Virus record (IMG/VR): IMGVR_UViG_3300023174_000535
Location: 1-27,791 of that record
DNA: 27,791 nucleotides
Strand: one strand, 5' to 3'
Source of the DNA: a virus
In this document: positions 1-7,363 of the stretch, piece after piece
Layout: the number at the start of each line of letters is the position of its first letter
Numbering within the stretch: the first letter of the stretch is position 1
Notes under the pieces: model-generated
What the model was told of the DNA's origin: nothing
Seen by the model: the letters and a program-made list of their open reading frames with translations, nothing else
Database searches by the model: none
Program-made: the position numbers and the translations under genes

Positions 1-2
1 TG

Positions 3-644
3 TATGATCAATTGCTTGCCAATTACGAGGCAACTAATCGTATGAATATTGCAGCGCAACGATACGCTGATATTTTGATGGTTATTTCAGATAGTAAGAT
101 TTCTCAAGAGGAAGTTAGCCTACTTGCTAAAAAGTGGAATTTAACTAATTATGAGGTTGTAAAATATATTGCCTCTGTTACTGGCAATGTAAATCTCGGC
201 TCAGGCTGGGATGCAGCAGGATTAGCCGCAGCCGATGGTTGGAAAAAAGCCTTAGAGGAATTAAATAAGTACCTTGAGGCGGTTGGTAAAGAAAACTTTA
301 TCGCTAAGCAGAATGTGCCTACAATGAAAAATTATGAGGCCATTTTTGCGCCTAATATACAACAATTGCAAGCAGCAACTAAAACCATTCTTACTTTGCA
401 AGAAAAGGTTGCTAATACAAATAAAATTCCTGATACACCTACCGCAAATACATTTGGGCAATCAATGACCACATTACCTGATTATTTAGCCTATCGTGCT
501 GGTGAGCGTGCCTCAGTAAATGTAACTGTTAATAATGCTGGTAGTGCTATTACCACTAATGATTTAACTGAAACAGTTAGAAATGGTATTTTAGCAGGTC
601 AAACATCTGGTAGATCAATTAACGCTAGAGTTTTGGATTTGTAA
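3..644 (+). CDS. Tape measure protein, C-terminal part (copy 1, cut by window edge)
   Basis: The frame is already open at the window edge (Tyr-Asp-Gln before the first possible start), so this is the 3' end of a longer gene. It aligns with the C-terminal third of the tape measure gene at 20935-22812: both have an AQRYAD-like segment, then a helix ending LAKKWxxTNxEV, then an AATKTILxLQ/KATKTILALQ helix and a KVxxTNKI segment. Tape measure proteins set siphovirus tail length and act in DNA ejection. This allele carries an extra Gly/Ala-rich insert (GSGWDAAGLAAADGW) and lacks the ADGGIV...EAGSEAVIPL segment of the other copy, ending instead in a VNVTVNNAGSAITTND-type beta segment. Its stop overlaps the next ATG (TAATG). 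Identification rests on the within-window homology and gene order. Confidence 0.8.
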   Translation, partial: YDQLLANYEATNRMNIAAQRYADILMVISDSKISQEEVSLLAKKWNLTNYEVVKYIASVTGNVNLGSGWDAAGLAAADGWKKALEELNKYLEAVGKENFIAKQNVPTMKNYEAIFAPNIQQLQAATKTILTLQEKVANTNKIPDTPTANTFGQSMTTLPDYLAYRAGERASVNVTVNNAGSAITTNDLTETVRNGILAGQTSGRSINARVLDL

Positions 645-1909
645 TGCCAGGCACTCCAGTTCTTGGCGTGAGCATTGACTTTGCGAACGGCCCTGCTTTT
701 GGAAACCCACTTTTGCTCGATGATCCAACCACTCCACTTGGAACTGGTATTTTGGCAGATGCACCTGGCGATGTAGTTGATGTTTCAGATATTGCCTTGC
801 AAGTAAATATTCGCCGAGGCAGAAATCGTATTCTAAATAAATTTGAGGCTGGAACTGCAATTGTAGTTTTGGCTGATGATAATGGTGATTGGTCGCCTCA
901 AAATATTTCCTCTCCATATTATGGCAAGTTATTACCATTACGCAAAATTCGTATTTGGGCAGATTATAATGATGGTGGCGGAACTGATCGCTACTATCTT
1001 TACTCTGGTTATATTACAGCCTACAACAGTACCTATGGTTTAGGGGTAGATGAAACCTCTAAGATTACCTTGCAATGTGTTGATGGTTTTAGATTATTAA
1101 ATGGTATTGGTATTAGCACTGTTGCTGGCGCTGGCTCACCTCAATTATCTGGCGCTAGGATTAATACATTGCTTAATGTTGTAGATTGGCCTACTTCTCA
1201 GCGCAGTATAGATGATGGAAATAGCACCCTTCAGGCTGATCCTGGCACCGATAATAGAGATTTGCTTACAGCGGTTCAACTGGTCGAAAGTTCAGAGTTC
1301 GGTGGATTTTTTATTGATGCTGAGGGAAACGCAACATTTTTATCTAGGGATACAATTAGTAAAAAGGCAGATGAAACTCCAACAATATTTACCGATGATG
1401 GTTCTGCTATTACCTATCAACAAATCGAGTTTGCTAACGATGATACTTTGCTAGTAAATGATGTAACAGTTACTCGCCTAAATGGAACTAGCCAAAATGT
1501 TTTTGATCAAACCTCGATAGATACCTACTTCCTCCACTCAGGAAAGCGGGATGGAATCCTAGTTCAAACCGATGCTGAGGCTTTAGATCAGGCTCAAACC
1601 CTGCTAGTAGCCCGAAAAGATACAACTGATCGTATAGATTCAATGACTATAAACCTCCTAGATTCCTCAGCACCCACCAAAATTGTGGCTGGATTAAGTC
1701 TTGAAATCTTTGATTTGGTAAATGTAACTAAAACTGTTCCAGGTGGTTCTACTATTACCAAAGAACTATTTGTTCAAGGCGTTCAGCACGATATAACTAA
1801 CAGTATATTCAATACAAAAATCCTAACCGCAGAACCTCTAATCCAGGCGTTCATCCTTGATAGCACCACTTCGCAAGGTCGCTTGGATTCTGGTATTCTG
1901 AGTTATTAA
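644..1909 (+). CDS. Minor tail protein (distal tail/hub-like), copy 1
   Basis: This 421-residue protein directly follows the tape measure gene, the usual place for distal-tail or baseplate-hub proteins of siphoviruses. It is an allele of the 416-residue protein at 22812-24062. Shared blocks include IDFxNGxxF, LDDPxTPL, IRR...F..GTA, YGK..P.RKIR, the CVDGF.LLN segment near residues 140-150, and the end LDS...G.LD...L.Y. Overall identity looks roughly 40 percent by eye, much less than in the lysis genes nearby. No enzymatic motif is visible and the composition is beta-rich (Thr, Ser, Gly, Val). The ATG overlaps the tape measure stop, indicating translational coupling. The structural role is likely; the exact baseplate position is not shown by the sequence. 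Confidence 0.72.
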   Translation: MPGTPVLGVSIDFANGPAFGNPLLLDDPTTPLGTGILADAPGDVVDVSDIALQVNIRRGRNRILNKFEAGTAIVVLADDNGDWSPQNISSPYYGKLLPLRKIRIWADYNDGGGTDRYYLYSGYITAYNSTYGLGVDETSKITLQCVDGFRLLNGIGISTVAGAGSPQLSGARINTLLNVVDWPTSQRSIDDGNSTLQADPGTDNRDLLTAVQLVESSEFGGFFIDAEGNATFLSRDTISKKADETPTIFTDDGSAITYQQIEFANDDTLLVNDVTVTRLNGTSQNVFDQTSIDTYFLHSGKRDGILVQTDAEALDQAQTLLVARKDTTDRIDSMTINLLDSSAPTKIVAGLSLEIFDLVNVTKTVPGGSTITKELFVQGVQHDITNSIFNTKILTAEPLIQAFILDSTTSQGRLDSGILSY

Positions 1910-1922
1910 CTAAGGAGCAATA

Positions 1923-2627
1923 ATGGCAGGAGCAGGGTATAAGTTATTTGCAACTGGTGATGTTCTCACCGCTTCGCAGGTAAATACTTATTTGATGCAA
2001 CAAACCATAATGGTTTTTGCAAATTCAACAGCAAGAACTACCGCACTAAGCGGAGTTTTAGCCGAAGGTATGTTTTCCTATTTGCAGGATACAAACTCAA
2101 CCGAATACTATGATGGCTCAGCCTGGCAAAGCATTTCCAATCCTGGCGATATAACTGCGGTTACCGCAGGCACAGGATTATCAGGTGGCGGTACTAGCGG
2201 AGCAGTTTCTTTAGCAATAGCCACATCACAATCTGATTTAATAATAAAAGGTTTCGAAGAAGATGTAAATGTAGTTGCCTCTGCCGCAACAGGTACTATT
2301 AACTTTGATGTATCTACCGCTTCAGTTTGGTATTACACCTCAAATGCTACCGCTAACCACACATTAAACTTCAGATATTCAAGTGGTACATCACTTAATA
2401 CTGCTATGGCAACAGGGGACGCAATCACTTTGGTATGGTTAAATACTAATGGTTCAACAGCCTATTATCCAAATACTATACAGATTGATGGCACAACAGT
2501 AACACCTAAAGTTCCTGCTGCCATCTCTGCTGGTAATGCCTCGGCTATTGACGCTTATTCATTTACTATAATCAAGACAGCCTCAGCCACATTTACTGTA
2601 TTAGAAACTCAAACTAAGTTCGCCTAA
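1923..2627 (+). CDS. Tail fibre-like / minor tail protein, copy 1
   Basis: A 234-residue protein preceded by a good ribosome site (AAGGAG, seven bases before ATG). The N terminus has a FxxGDVLTASQVNTYLMQQ segment, which resembles the FSVGQVLTAAQMN start of the shorter protein at 24073. A SYLQDTNSTEYYDGSAWQ segment follows near residue 70; such segments are common in phage fibre proteins that trimerise. The rest is rich in Gly, Thr, Ser and Ala, as expected for a beta-structured surface protein. The gene lies between the hub-like protein and three paralogous receptor-type proteins. Copy 2 keeps only the N-terminal theme and is 108 residues shorter, so the C-terminal part is exchangeable. I infer a structural adhesin role; the receptor is unknown. 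Confidence 0.6.
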   Translation: MAGAGYKLFATGDVLTASQVNTYLMQQTIMVFANSTARTTALSGVLAEGMFSYLQDTNSTEYYDGSAWQSISNPGDITAVTAGTGLSGGGTSGAVSLAIATSQSDLIIKGFEEDVNVVASAATGTINFDVSTASVWYYTSNATANHTLNFRYSSGTSLNTAMATGDAITLVWLNTNGSTAYYPNTIQIDGTTVTPKVPAAISAGNASAIDAYSFTIIKTASATFTVLETQTKFA

Positions 2628-2636
2628 GGGGAAACA

Positions 2637-3197
2637 ATGCCTTTAATTACAACGCTGGCTAATGCTTCCGCTAGAGGTTATGGTGGATTACGAACTTTTG
2701 GTGCGGCTAATAGTTATGAATCTATTGCAACAGTAACAGTAGGTTCAGGCGGTACAAGTCAAATTGATTTTACTTCCATTCCATCAACTTATACTCATTT
2801 ACAAATTCGATATTTATGGCGTAGCGCAAACGCATCATCAATGTTTATGTCATTTAATGGAGATGGCACACAAACAAATTATTACAGCCACTTGATGTAT
2901 GCCACAGGCGGTGGAATAGCGGTTACAGCACAAAATACAAATAGTTTTCCAGGATATTATGAACCTGTTGCAAATGTTTTTACTGGAACTGTTATAGATA
3001 TTTTAGATTACAAAAATACAAATAAATATAAAACTGCTCGCAGTTTTTGGGGATATGATGGAAATGGAAGCGGTTATTTAGGTTTTTATTCTGGGCTTTG
3101 GAAAAACACAAACGCTATTACTAGTATAACTTTATACAATAGTGGTGGCGCAAATATAGGTCAATATTCACATTTTGCCCTATACGGAATTAAATAA
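2637..3197 (+). CDS. Receptor-type tail protein, paralogue A (copy 1)
   Basis: This 186-residue protein belongs to a family repeated three times in each copy of the tail module. Its core starts near residue 28 with YESIATVTVGSGG, then an IDFTSIPSTYTHLQ strand, a variable middle, a DILDYKNTNKYKTARSFWG segment, and a final FALYGIK. The Y-x-x-IA...FTSIP.TYT.L start and LYGI end recur in 3641, 4150, 24453, 25034 and 25513. The counterpart at 24453-25031 shares ILDY..TNKYKT.RS and ends YGIKGV; here the protein ends YGIK because the HNH gene is inserted at this point. Ribosome site AAGGGG precedes the ATG. It is probably a beta-sandwich surface or fibre-tip protein; binding to a host glycan is inference. 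Confidence 0.62.
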   Translation: MPLITTLANASARGYGGLRTFGAANSYESIATVTVGSGGTSQIDFTSIPSTYTHLQIRYLWRSANASSMFMSFNGDGTQTNYYSHLMYATGGGIAVTAQNTNSFPGYYEPVANVFTGTVIDILDYKNTNKYKTARSFWGYDGNGSGYLGFYSGLWKNTNAITSITLYNSGGANIGQYSHFALYGIK

Positions 3198-3638
3198 ATG
3201 CAGACTAAACAAAAACCTTGGAATTTTATGTTTGATTCTTGCCAAATAGAAGATTGCAATAAACCACATTGCTCAAAAGGTATGTGCCAAATGCACTACC
3301 GCAGAGTTAAATTATATAAAAATCCTGATGCAAATGAAAGAGGACATAAAGGCAAAAGGTCAAGTTATAAAATGGTAATGTTTAAAGGACATCCAAACGC
3401 TAATGTTAAAGGTATGATATCTGAGCATCGTTTAGTAATGTCTCTGCACTTAGGTAGACCGTTATTATCTAATGAGAATGTTCATCATATTAACGGTAAT
3501 CGTAAAGATAATCGTTTAGAAAACTTAGAGTTATGGTCTGAAGTACAACCCTCAGGACAACGAGTAGAAGATAAGGTGGAATACGCATTGGAAATACTTA
3601 AACAATACGCACCCGAATATTTAAGAGAGGGAGCATAA
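3198..3638 (+). CDS. HNH homing endonuclease (free-standing) inserted in the tail gene array
   Basis: A 146-residue protein with an N-terminal zinc-ribbon-like segment (CQIEDCNKPHCSKGMCQMHYRR, Cys-rich, residues about 15-36). A C-terminal HNH nuclease core follows: ISEHRLVMSLHLGRPL, then ENVHHINGNRKDNRLENLEL near residues 95-115, the classic His-His...Asn...Asn pattern. Such proteins cut double-stranded DNA in alleles lacking the gene and so spread by repair. The ATG directly follows the previous stop (TAAATG). The second tail module lacks this gene, with two paralogues joined directly, and so shows the unoccupied site. The stop TAA sits where the neighbouring tail gene's own stop lies in the empty allele. 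Assignment to HNH is firm; the exact target is not known. Confidence 0.87.
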   Translation: MQTKQKPWNFMFDSCQIEDCNKPHCSKGMCQMHYRRVKLYKNPDANERGHKGKRSSYKMVMFKGHPNANVKGMISEHRLVMSLHLGRPLLSNENVHHINGNRKDNRLENLELWSEVQPSGQRVEDKVEYALEILKQYAPEYLREGA

Positions 3639-3640
3639 CA

Positions 3641-4150
3641 ATGGCTGCTGGTTCAACATATACCCCCATAGCAACTCAGACACTAAGTAGCGCAGCAGCA
3701 TCAGTTACCTTCTCTAGTATTCCACAAGGCTATACCGATTTAGTTGTTGTTGTTAACACAAAAGCAGGAGCAACAGATAACGCAATTTATATGCGATTTA
3801 ACGAAGATAGCGCATCTAATTATTCTACAACTGAATTACGAGGTAATGGCTCTGCTGCTGGCTCTACTAGAGCATCTAGTCAAACCGCAATTTATCCTTC
3901 TTGGTATATTGCCCCAGGAACAAGTAATTTTTCACACAATATGATACTTCATTTAATGAATTATTCTAATGGAACAACTTACAAAACTACATTATCTAGA
4001 GCAAACAATACTGATGTGAATCAAGGAACAGAGGCGACAGTAGGATTATGGCGTTCTACATCAGCAATTACTTCTATTAAATTATATTTAGATGCAACAA
4101 CTTTTAGTACAGGCTCAACCTTCTCAATCTACGGAATATTGGCGGCATAA
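3641..4150 (+). CDS. Receptor-type tail protein, paralogue B (copy 1)
   Basis: A 169-residue member of the repeated tail family: AGSTYTPIATQTL, then VTFSSIPQGYTDLVVVV near residues 23-40, a variable middle with LHLMNYSNGTTYKT, WRSTSAITSIKLYL, and the end FSIYGILAA. It is allelic to 25034-25513, which has the same start (AAGSTYTPIAT), the IMNYSNATTYKT segment and the end FTLYGILAA. The middle differs, including the residues likely to form exposed loops. A GGGAG ribosome site lies just upstream, overlapping the end of the HNH gene. The stop overlaps the next ATG (TAATG). It is probably a small beta-sandwich adhesin or fibre component. Confidence 0.6.
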   Translation: MAAGSTYTPIATQTLSSAAASVTFSSIPQGYTDLVVVVNTKAGATDNAIYMRFNEDSASNYSTTELRGNGSAAGSTRASSQTAIYPSWYIAPGTSNFSHNMILHLMNYSNGTTYKTTLSRANNTDVNQGTEATVGLWRSTSAITSIKLYLDATTFSTGSTFSIYGILAA

Positions 4151-4668
4151 TGGCAAATACATATACTTTAATTGCAAGTTCAACTGTTGGTAGTGGTGGT
4201 GCAAGCACTATTGATTTTACTTCAATACCTGCAACTTATACTGACCTTGTCGTAAAAATTAGTCCTAGAAATACGGCTTCAGGAAGTAATTGGTATTTAT
4301 TAAAAATACAATTCAATAGTGATACGACTTCCGCTAATTATTCTTACAAACTTGTGGGTGGATTCGGCTCAACTGCATATTCTACTGGCGCAACTGATCG
4401 TTATGGTGGATATGTGACTAGTGGTGCTAGAACAGCAAGTACTTTTGGTAATACAGAAATTTACATTCCTAATTATGCTGGGAGCAATAATAAATCTTTT
4501 TCCTCAGATTCGGTAACCGAAGGCAATGGTTCATCTTATGAAATCCTTGGTCTTTGGGCTGGATTGTGGTCATCTAGCGCAGCAATATCTGGAATTACAT
4601 TAAGTAATGATTCAGATAATTTTGCCCAATACTCAACCGCTTACCTATACGGAATATCAAACTCATAA
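4150..4668 (+). CDS. Receptor-type tail protein, paralogue C (copy 1)
   Basis: A 172-residue third paralogue: ANTYTLIASSTVGSGGAS, IDFTSIPATYTDLVVKI, a variable middle, then TEIYIPNYAGSNNKSFSSDSVTE near residues 100-122, LWAGLWSSSAAISGITL and the end AYLYGISNS. Proteins with this pattern are, from memory, frequent in aquatic virome phages. The allele at 25513-26040 is identical at DNA level over the first about 50 bases of the gene and the last about 23, but has a different middle. This gene marks the point where the two module copies turn from diverged to nearly identical. It is likely a receptor-contacting tail protein; no enzymatic motif is visible. Confidence 0.62.
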   Translation: MANTYTLIASSTVGSGGASTIDFTSIPATYTDLVVKISPRNTASGSNWYLLKIQFNSDTTSANYSYKLVGGFGSTAYSTGATDRYGGYVTSGARTASTFGNTEIYIPNYAGSNNKSFSSDSVTEGNGSSYEILGLWAGLWSSSAAISGITLSNDSDNFAQYSTAYLYGISNS

Positions 4669-4677
4669 GGAGAAACA

Positions 4678-4893
4678 ATGCCAACTAAACTAATAATCAA
4701 TTGCGAAACTGGAGAGCAAACAGAGGTGGAATTAACTGCCGAAGAGATCGCTCAAAGGGAAGCAGACGCTAAGGCGTATGAGGCTGACAAAAAAGCCAAA
4801 GATGCTGAGTTAGCCGCGCAAGCCAAAGTTAAGGCTGATGTGTTAAAAAGGTTAGGGCTTACAGAAGATGAAGCCAAAGCCTTACTATCTTAA
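4678..4893 (+). CDS. Small charged coiled-coil protein of the tail/lysis junction (copy 1)
   Basis: A 71-residue protein with a perfect AAGGAG ribosome site. A short N-terminal strand (MPTKLIINCETGEQTEVELT) is followed by a long helix very rich in Ala, Lys, Glu and Asp (residues about 21-55), and it ends in LKRLGLTEDEAKALLS, a short helical hairpin. It has no membrane segment. Similar small proteins sit next to tail fibre genes in many phages of aquatic bacteria; their function is not established to my knowledge. The second copy (26050) encodes exactly the same amino-acid sequence despite several silent DNA changes, so the protein is under strong purifying selection. A role in fibre assembly or as a chaperone is possible but speculative. 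Confidence 0.6.
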   Translation: MPTKLIINCETGEQTEVELTAEEIAQREADAKAYEADKKAKDAELAAQAKVKADVLKRLGLTEDEAKALLS

Positions 4894-4902
4894 TGATAGG
4901 TG

Positions 4903-5376
4903 ATGGCAATTATTAGAGAACTCACTAGCCCAAATGGTTGGCCGGCTAGTGAGGATCGGCAAGCCATAAATATTCAATCTTTTATTATTCCTGGCACTAA
5001 AACTAAAATTGCCTGTGCAAAAGCGGTTGCACCTTTGTTAATAAATTTTTGTAAAGAATTTCATGAATTAGTTGAGTTAATAGATGAAGGCCAACTAGAT
5101 GATTGGGGATACGCGTTTAGGATGACTAGATCATCTGATCGGGTACTCAGCAATCACGCATCCGGTACTGCCATAGACTTAAATGCAATTAAGCATCCTT
5201 TGGGCAAGTCAAATACATTTAATAAGGATCAGCGTAATACAATTAACCTACTGATAACTAAATATGGGTTGAACTGGGGTGGTAATTACAAAAAGCGTAA
5301 AGACGATATGCATTTTGAAATAGCATTAAGCCAATATGAAGTTGAACAAAAAATCAAAGAGTTAGGGTTAAAATGA
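4903..5376 (+). CDS. Endolysin: M15-family D-Ala-D-Ala carboxypeptidase/endopeptidase-like (copy 1)
   Basis: A 157-residue protein with the zinc-peptidase signature of the M15/VanY family: SNHASGTAIDLN at residues 83-94 (zinc ligands His85 and Asp92) and DDMHFE around residue 137 (third ligand His). These enzymes cut peptide bonds in the peptidoglycan stem or cross-bridge and serve as phage endolysins. No signal peptide or membrane segment is visible, so release would need a holin; two holin-like genes follow at once. I chose ATG 4903; the adjoining GTG at 4900 is possible. The only SD-like bases (ATAGG) lie very close to the start, so translation is probably coupled to the gene ending at 4893. 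There is no separate cell-wall binding domain. Confidence 0.82.
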   Translation: MAIIRELTSPNGWPASEDRQAINIQSFIIPGTKTKIACAKAVAPLLINFCKEFHELVELIDEGQLDDWGYAFRMTRSSDRVLSNHASGTAIDLNAIKHPLGKSNTFNKDQRNTINLLITKYGLNWGGNYKKRKDDMHFEIALSQYEVEQKIKELGLK

Positions 5377-5564
5377 AAATTACAACAAAACAAAAAGAAG
5401 TTATTAAGTCATATCTAAGAAGCATTGCCGCGGCAACAGTTACAACATTATTGGCTTTGGTTGCAGATGTTAAACCTGAATATGCAATTTTGGCCGGTGC
5501 TTTAGTTGCACCTTTGATTAGATATTTAGACCCCAAAGACGATAAATTCGGAATTAACAGTTAA
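5373..5564 (+). CDS. Holin-like small membrane protein (copy 1)
   Basis: A 63-residue protein: a basic N terminus (MKITTKQKEVIKSYLR), then two hydrophobic stretches, about residues 17-31 (AAATVTTLLALVA) and 36-48 (YAILAGALVAPLI), and a charged tail (DPKDDKFGINS). This size, basic start and position after an endolysin are typical of phage holins, which open the inner membrane at the end of infection. The ATG overlaps the endolysin stop (ATGA) and its own stop overlaps the next ATG (TAATG), making a coupled lysis cassette. Copy 2 differs at only four residues. Which of the two membrane proteins is the pore-former cannot be told from sequence. Confidence 0.68.
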   Translation: MKITTKQKEVIKSYLRSIAAATVTTLLALVADVKPEYAILAGALVAPLIRYLDPKDDKFGINS

Positions 5565-5767
5565 TGAGCGCAAATGATCAGATGGCATTAGTTGTATCTC
5601 TTGTTACAATAATTGGATCATTTATTGCTTCTGTGCGTTGGTTAGTTAAGCATTATCTAAGTGAGTTAAAACCTGATGGCAACGGTGGCCATAACCTAGA
5701 AGGCCGTGTTGCACGCATAGAAGAAAAGTTAGACACGCTGTACCAAATTCTCATATCTAAGAAGTAA
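5564..5767 (+). CDS. Second lysis-cassette membrane protein, one TM plus coiled coil (copy 1)
   Basis: A 67-residue protein with a hydrophobic N-terminal helix (MALVVSLVTIIGSFIASVRWLV, about residues 6-27), a short Gly-rich linker (DGNGGHN) and a C-terminal amphipathic helix (RVARIEEKLDTLYQIL) with heptad spacing. One-TM proteins with a cytoplasmic coiled coil are common partners of holins in actinophage lysis cassettes and could be a second holin or a holin regulator. The start overlaps the upstream stop. The second copy has only a few changes (VAR to VKR, KK to NK). The pairing suggests the two proteins act together. Confidence 0.6.
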   Translation: MSANDQMALVVSLVTIIGSFIASVRWLVKHYLSELKPDGNGGHNLEGRVARIEEKLDTLYQILISKK

Positions 5768-5788
5768 GTCAGCCCTATCCCTTACCCT

Positions 5789-6472
5789 ATGGCCATGAAG
5801 ATGTGCGTGGTTGTACCTAGTAGGGGTAGGCCTGAAAATGCCGAAAGATTAGCCCAGGCGTTTAAGGATACCGGTGCAGAAGCCGACCTATACATTGTTA
5901 TAGATAATGATGATCCTAAATGGAATGAGTACGCCAAAAGTGAAAACTATAAAAAATTACCTGCGGATAATAAAACAGGTGGTTGTGCTAAATCTCTTAA
6001 TACCGGTGCGGTTATGCTTTTGGATATTACTAAGTATCCTTTATATGATTATTTTGTTTTCATGGGTGATGATCACCTTCCTAGAACCCAGGGCTGGGAT
6101 AAAGCCTTTATTCAAGCGTTAAATTTAGATCAAGGCATTGCCTATGGTGATGACTTATTACAGGGTGAGAATTTACCAACCGCCTATGCAATGACCCGAA
6201 GTATTGTAAATGAACTTAGAGGTATGACATTTCCTGGATGCATACATTTATTTTTTGATAATTTTGTTAAAGAATTAGGCATTGATTTAAAGTGTTTAAA
6301 ATATTTACCTGATGTAATTATTGAGCATCTACACCCAGTTGCAGGTAAGGCTGAAATGGATGAAGGATATGAAAGAGTTAATCAACCCCTATGGTATGAA
6401 CAAGATTTATTGACATTGCAAAAGTATGTTAGATCGGCAGAGTATGCAAATTTGGTTAATAAACTTAAATGA
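5789..6472 (+). CDS. GT-A type glycosyltransferase-like protein (copy 1)
   Basis: A 227-residue protein beginning with CVVVPSRGRP (residues 6-15), the first strand and turn typical of GT2-like nucleotide-sugar binding folds, followed by YIVIDNDDPKW near residue 35. A GDDH motif at residues 93-96, after a FVFM strand, stands at the expected place of the metal-binding DxD. LPDVIIEHLHP later resembles the acceptor-side strand. It has no membrane segment. The stop overlaps the start of the sugar epimerase gene by four bases, so the pair probably acts in one pathway. Targets could be phage tail or capsid proteins, DNA, or host surface sugars; the sequence does not say. There is no clear SD before ATG 5789; ATG 5795 is an alternative. 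Confidence 0.68.
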   Translation: MAMKMCVVVPSRGRPENAERLAQAFKDTGAEADLYIVIDNDDPKWNEYAKSENYKKLPADNKTGGCAKSLNTGAVMLLDITKYPLYDYFVFMGDDHLPRTQGWDKAFIQALNLDQGIAYGDDLLQGENLPTAYAMTRSIVNELRGMTFPGCIHLFFDNFVKELGIDLKCLKYLPDVIIEHLHPVAGKAEMDEGYERVNQPLWYEQDLLTLQKYVRSAEYANLVNKLK

Positions 6473-7347
6473 ACATATTGATCACAGGATCACATGGCTT
6501 TGTAGGTAGAGCCTTTAGGCGTGCTCTACCTAATGTTAATTTAACTTTGGTAGATTTAAAACAAGGTGTTGATTGCCGTAAATTTTTTGCATTAGAGAAG
6601 AAGCAATATGATCTTGTAATTCATTTGGCCGCAGTGGTAGGTGGCCGGATGCTTATAGAAAATGAACCGTTAGCCTTAGCGGTTGATTTAGCCATTGATG
6701 CAGAGTTTGCATCCTGGGCAATGAGAACTAAGCAACCGTATCTTGTTTATTTTTCATCATCAGCCGCTTATCCAATTGAACTACAAACACTAATTAAAAA
6801 GAAGAAGTTAAAAGAGAAAGATATTAACTTCAATAAAATAGGCAAGCCTGATATGTCTTATGGCTGGTCAAAACTTACCGGTGAAATGTTAATGAATTAC
6901 TTGCGTGAAGAAGGCGCACAGGTATTAACTCTTAGACCATTTAGCGGATACGGTACAGATCAAGATTTAGATTATCCATTTCCATCAATTATTGAACGCG
7001 CCATTATGAACGCTAACCCTTTTAACATTTGGGGTAAATCAACTACTACCAGGGATTTCATACACATTGATGACATAGTTGAAGCGGTATTAACTATGGT
7101 TCAAAACAATTGCAATCAAACAATAAATCTTTGTACAGGCCGGGCAACCACATTTATGGAATTGGCACAGATGGCTTTAAAAATCCTGGGACATGAGCGC
7201 ACACCTGCCAAAAGGTTTAAGGTATTGACCGATAAACCGGCAGGCGTGGCCTATCGGGTGGGTGATCCCACCATGCTTAGCGATTACTACACCCCAAAAA
7301 TTAGTCTTGAAGAAGGCGTTGAACGCGCTATTCGCGGAATAGTATGA
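6469..7347 (+). CDS. NAD(P)-dependent sugar-nucleotide epimerase/reductase (extended SDR)
   Basis: A 292-residue extended short-chain dehydrogenase: nucleotide-binding GSHGFVG at residues 7-13, the acidic end of strand 2 (VDL, residues 28-30), HLAAVVGG at 52-59, FSSSAAYP at 95-102, catalytic YGWSK (Tyr131, Lys135), LRPFSGYG at 155-162 and RDFIHIDD at 195-202. These match UDP-glucose 4-epimerase, GDP-fucose synthase and dTDP-sugar enzymes. The HLAAVVGG segment recalls GDP-fucose synthase, but the substrate cannot be fixed. It is coupled to the glycosyltransferase upstream (ATGA overlap), suggesting that the phage makes and transfers a particular sugar. It is a metabolic gene unusual in so small a genome. 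The window ends before the second copy would reach this gene. Confidence 0.85.
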   Translation: MNILITGSHGFVGRAFRRALPNVNLTLVDLKQGVDCRKFFALEKKQYDLVIHLAAVVGGRMLIENEPLALAVDLAIDAEFASWAMRTKQPYLVYFSSSAAYPIELQTLIKKKKLKEKDINFNKIGKPDMSYGWSKLTGEMLMNYLREEGAQVLTLRPFSGYGTDQDLDYPFPSIIERAIMNANPFNIWGKSTTTRDFIHIDDIVEAVLTMVQNNCNQTINLCTGRATTFMELAQMALKILGHERTPAKRFKVLTDKPAGVAYRVGDPTMLSDYYTPKISLEEGVERAIRGIV

Positions 7348-7363
7348 TCTAAAATTGGTGACT

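Larger units (their letters stand above)
4646..6419 (+). repeat. Near-identical segment, first copy (partner 26018-27791)
   Basis: From the last 23 bases of paralogue C onward, the sequence matches 26018-27791 without any length change: every gene start and stop up to the glycosyltransferase is offset by exactly 21,372 bp. Differences are scattered substitutions, mostly at third codon positions. Upstream of 4646 the two copies diverge strongly. The offset approximates the length of one phage genome unit. Confidence 0.9.

Noticed and set aside
615-938. Long reverse-strand frame opposite the hub-like gene (also similar frames at 9826-10181, 15327, 17170, 18547, 21444)
   Set aside because: They lie fully inside clear + strand genes, lack ribosome sites, and have low-complexity or unnatural composition; shadows of real genes.
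2637-4668. Diversity-generating retroelement as the cause of tail variation
   Set aside because: No reverse transcriptase, no template repeat and no adenine-specific substitution pattern; differences between alleles are whole-segment replacements.
6476-6495. Two GATCACA sequences in the start of the epimerase gene as further GlxR-like sites
   Set aside because: They lie inside coding sequence (Ile-Thr-Gly-Ser-His codons) and lack the TGTGA left half, so they are explained by the conserved protein motif.
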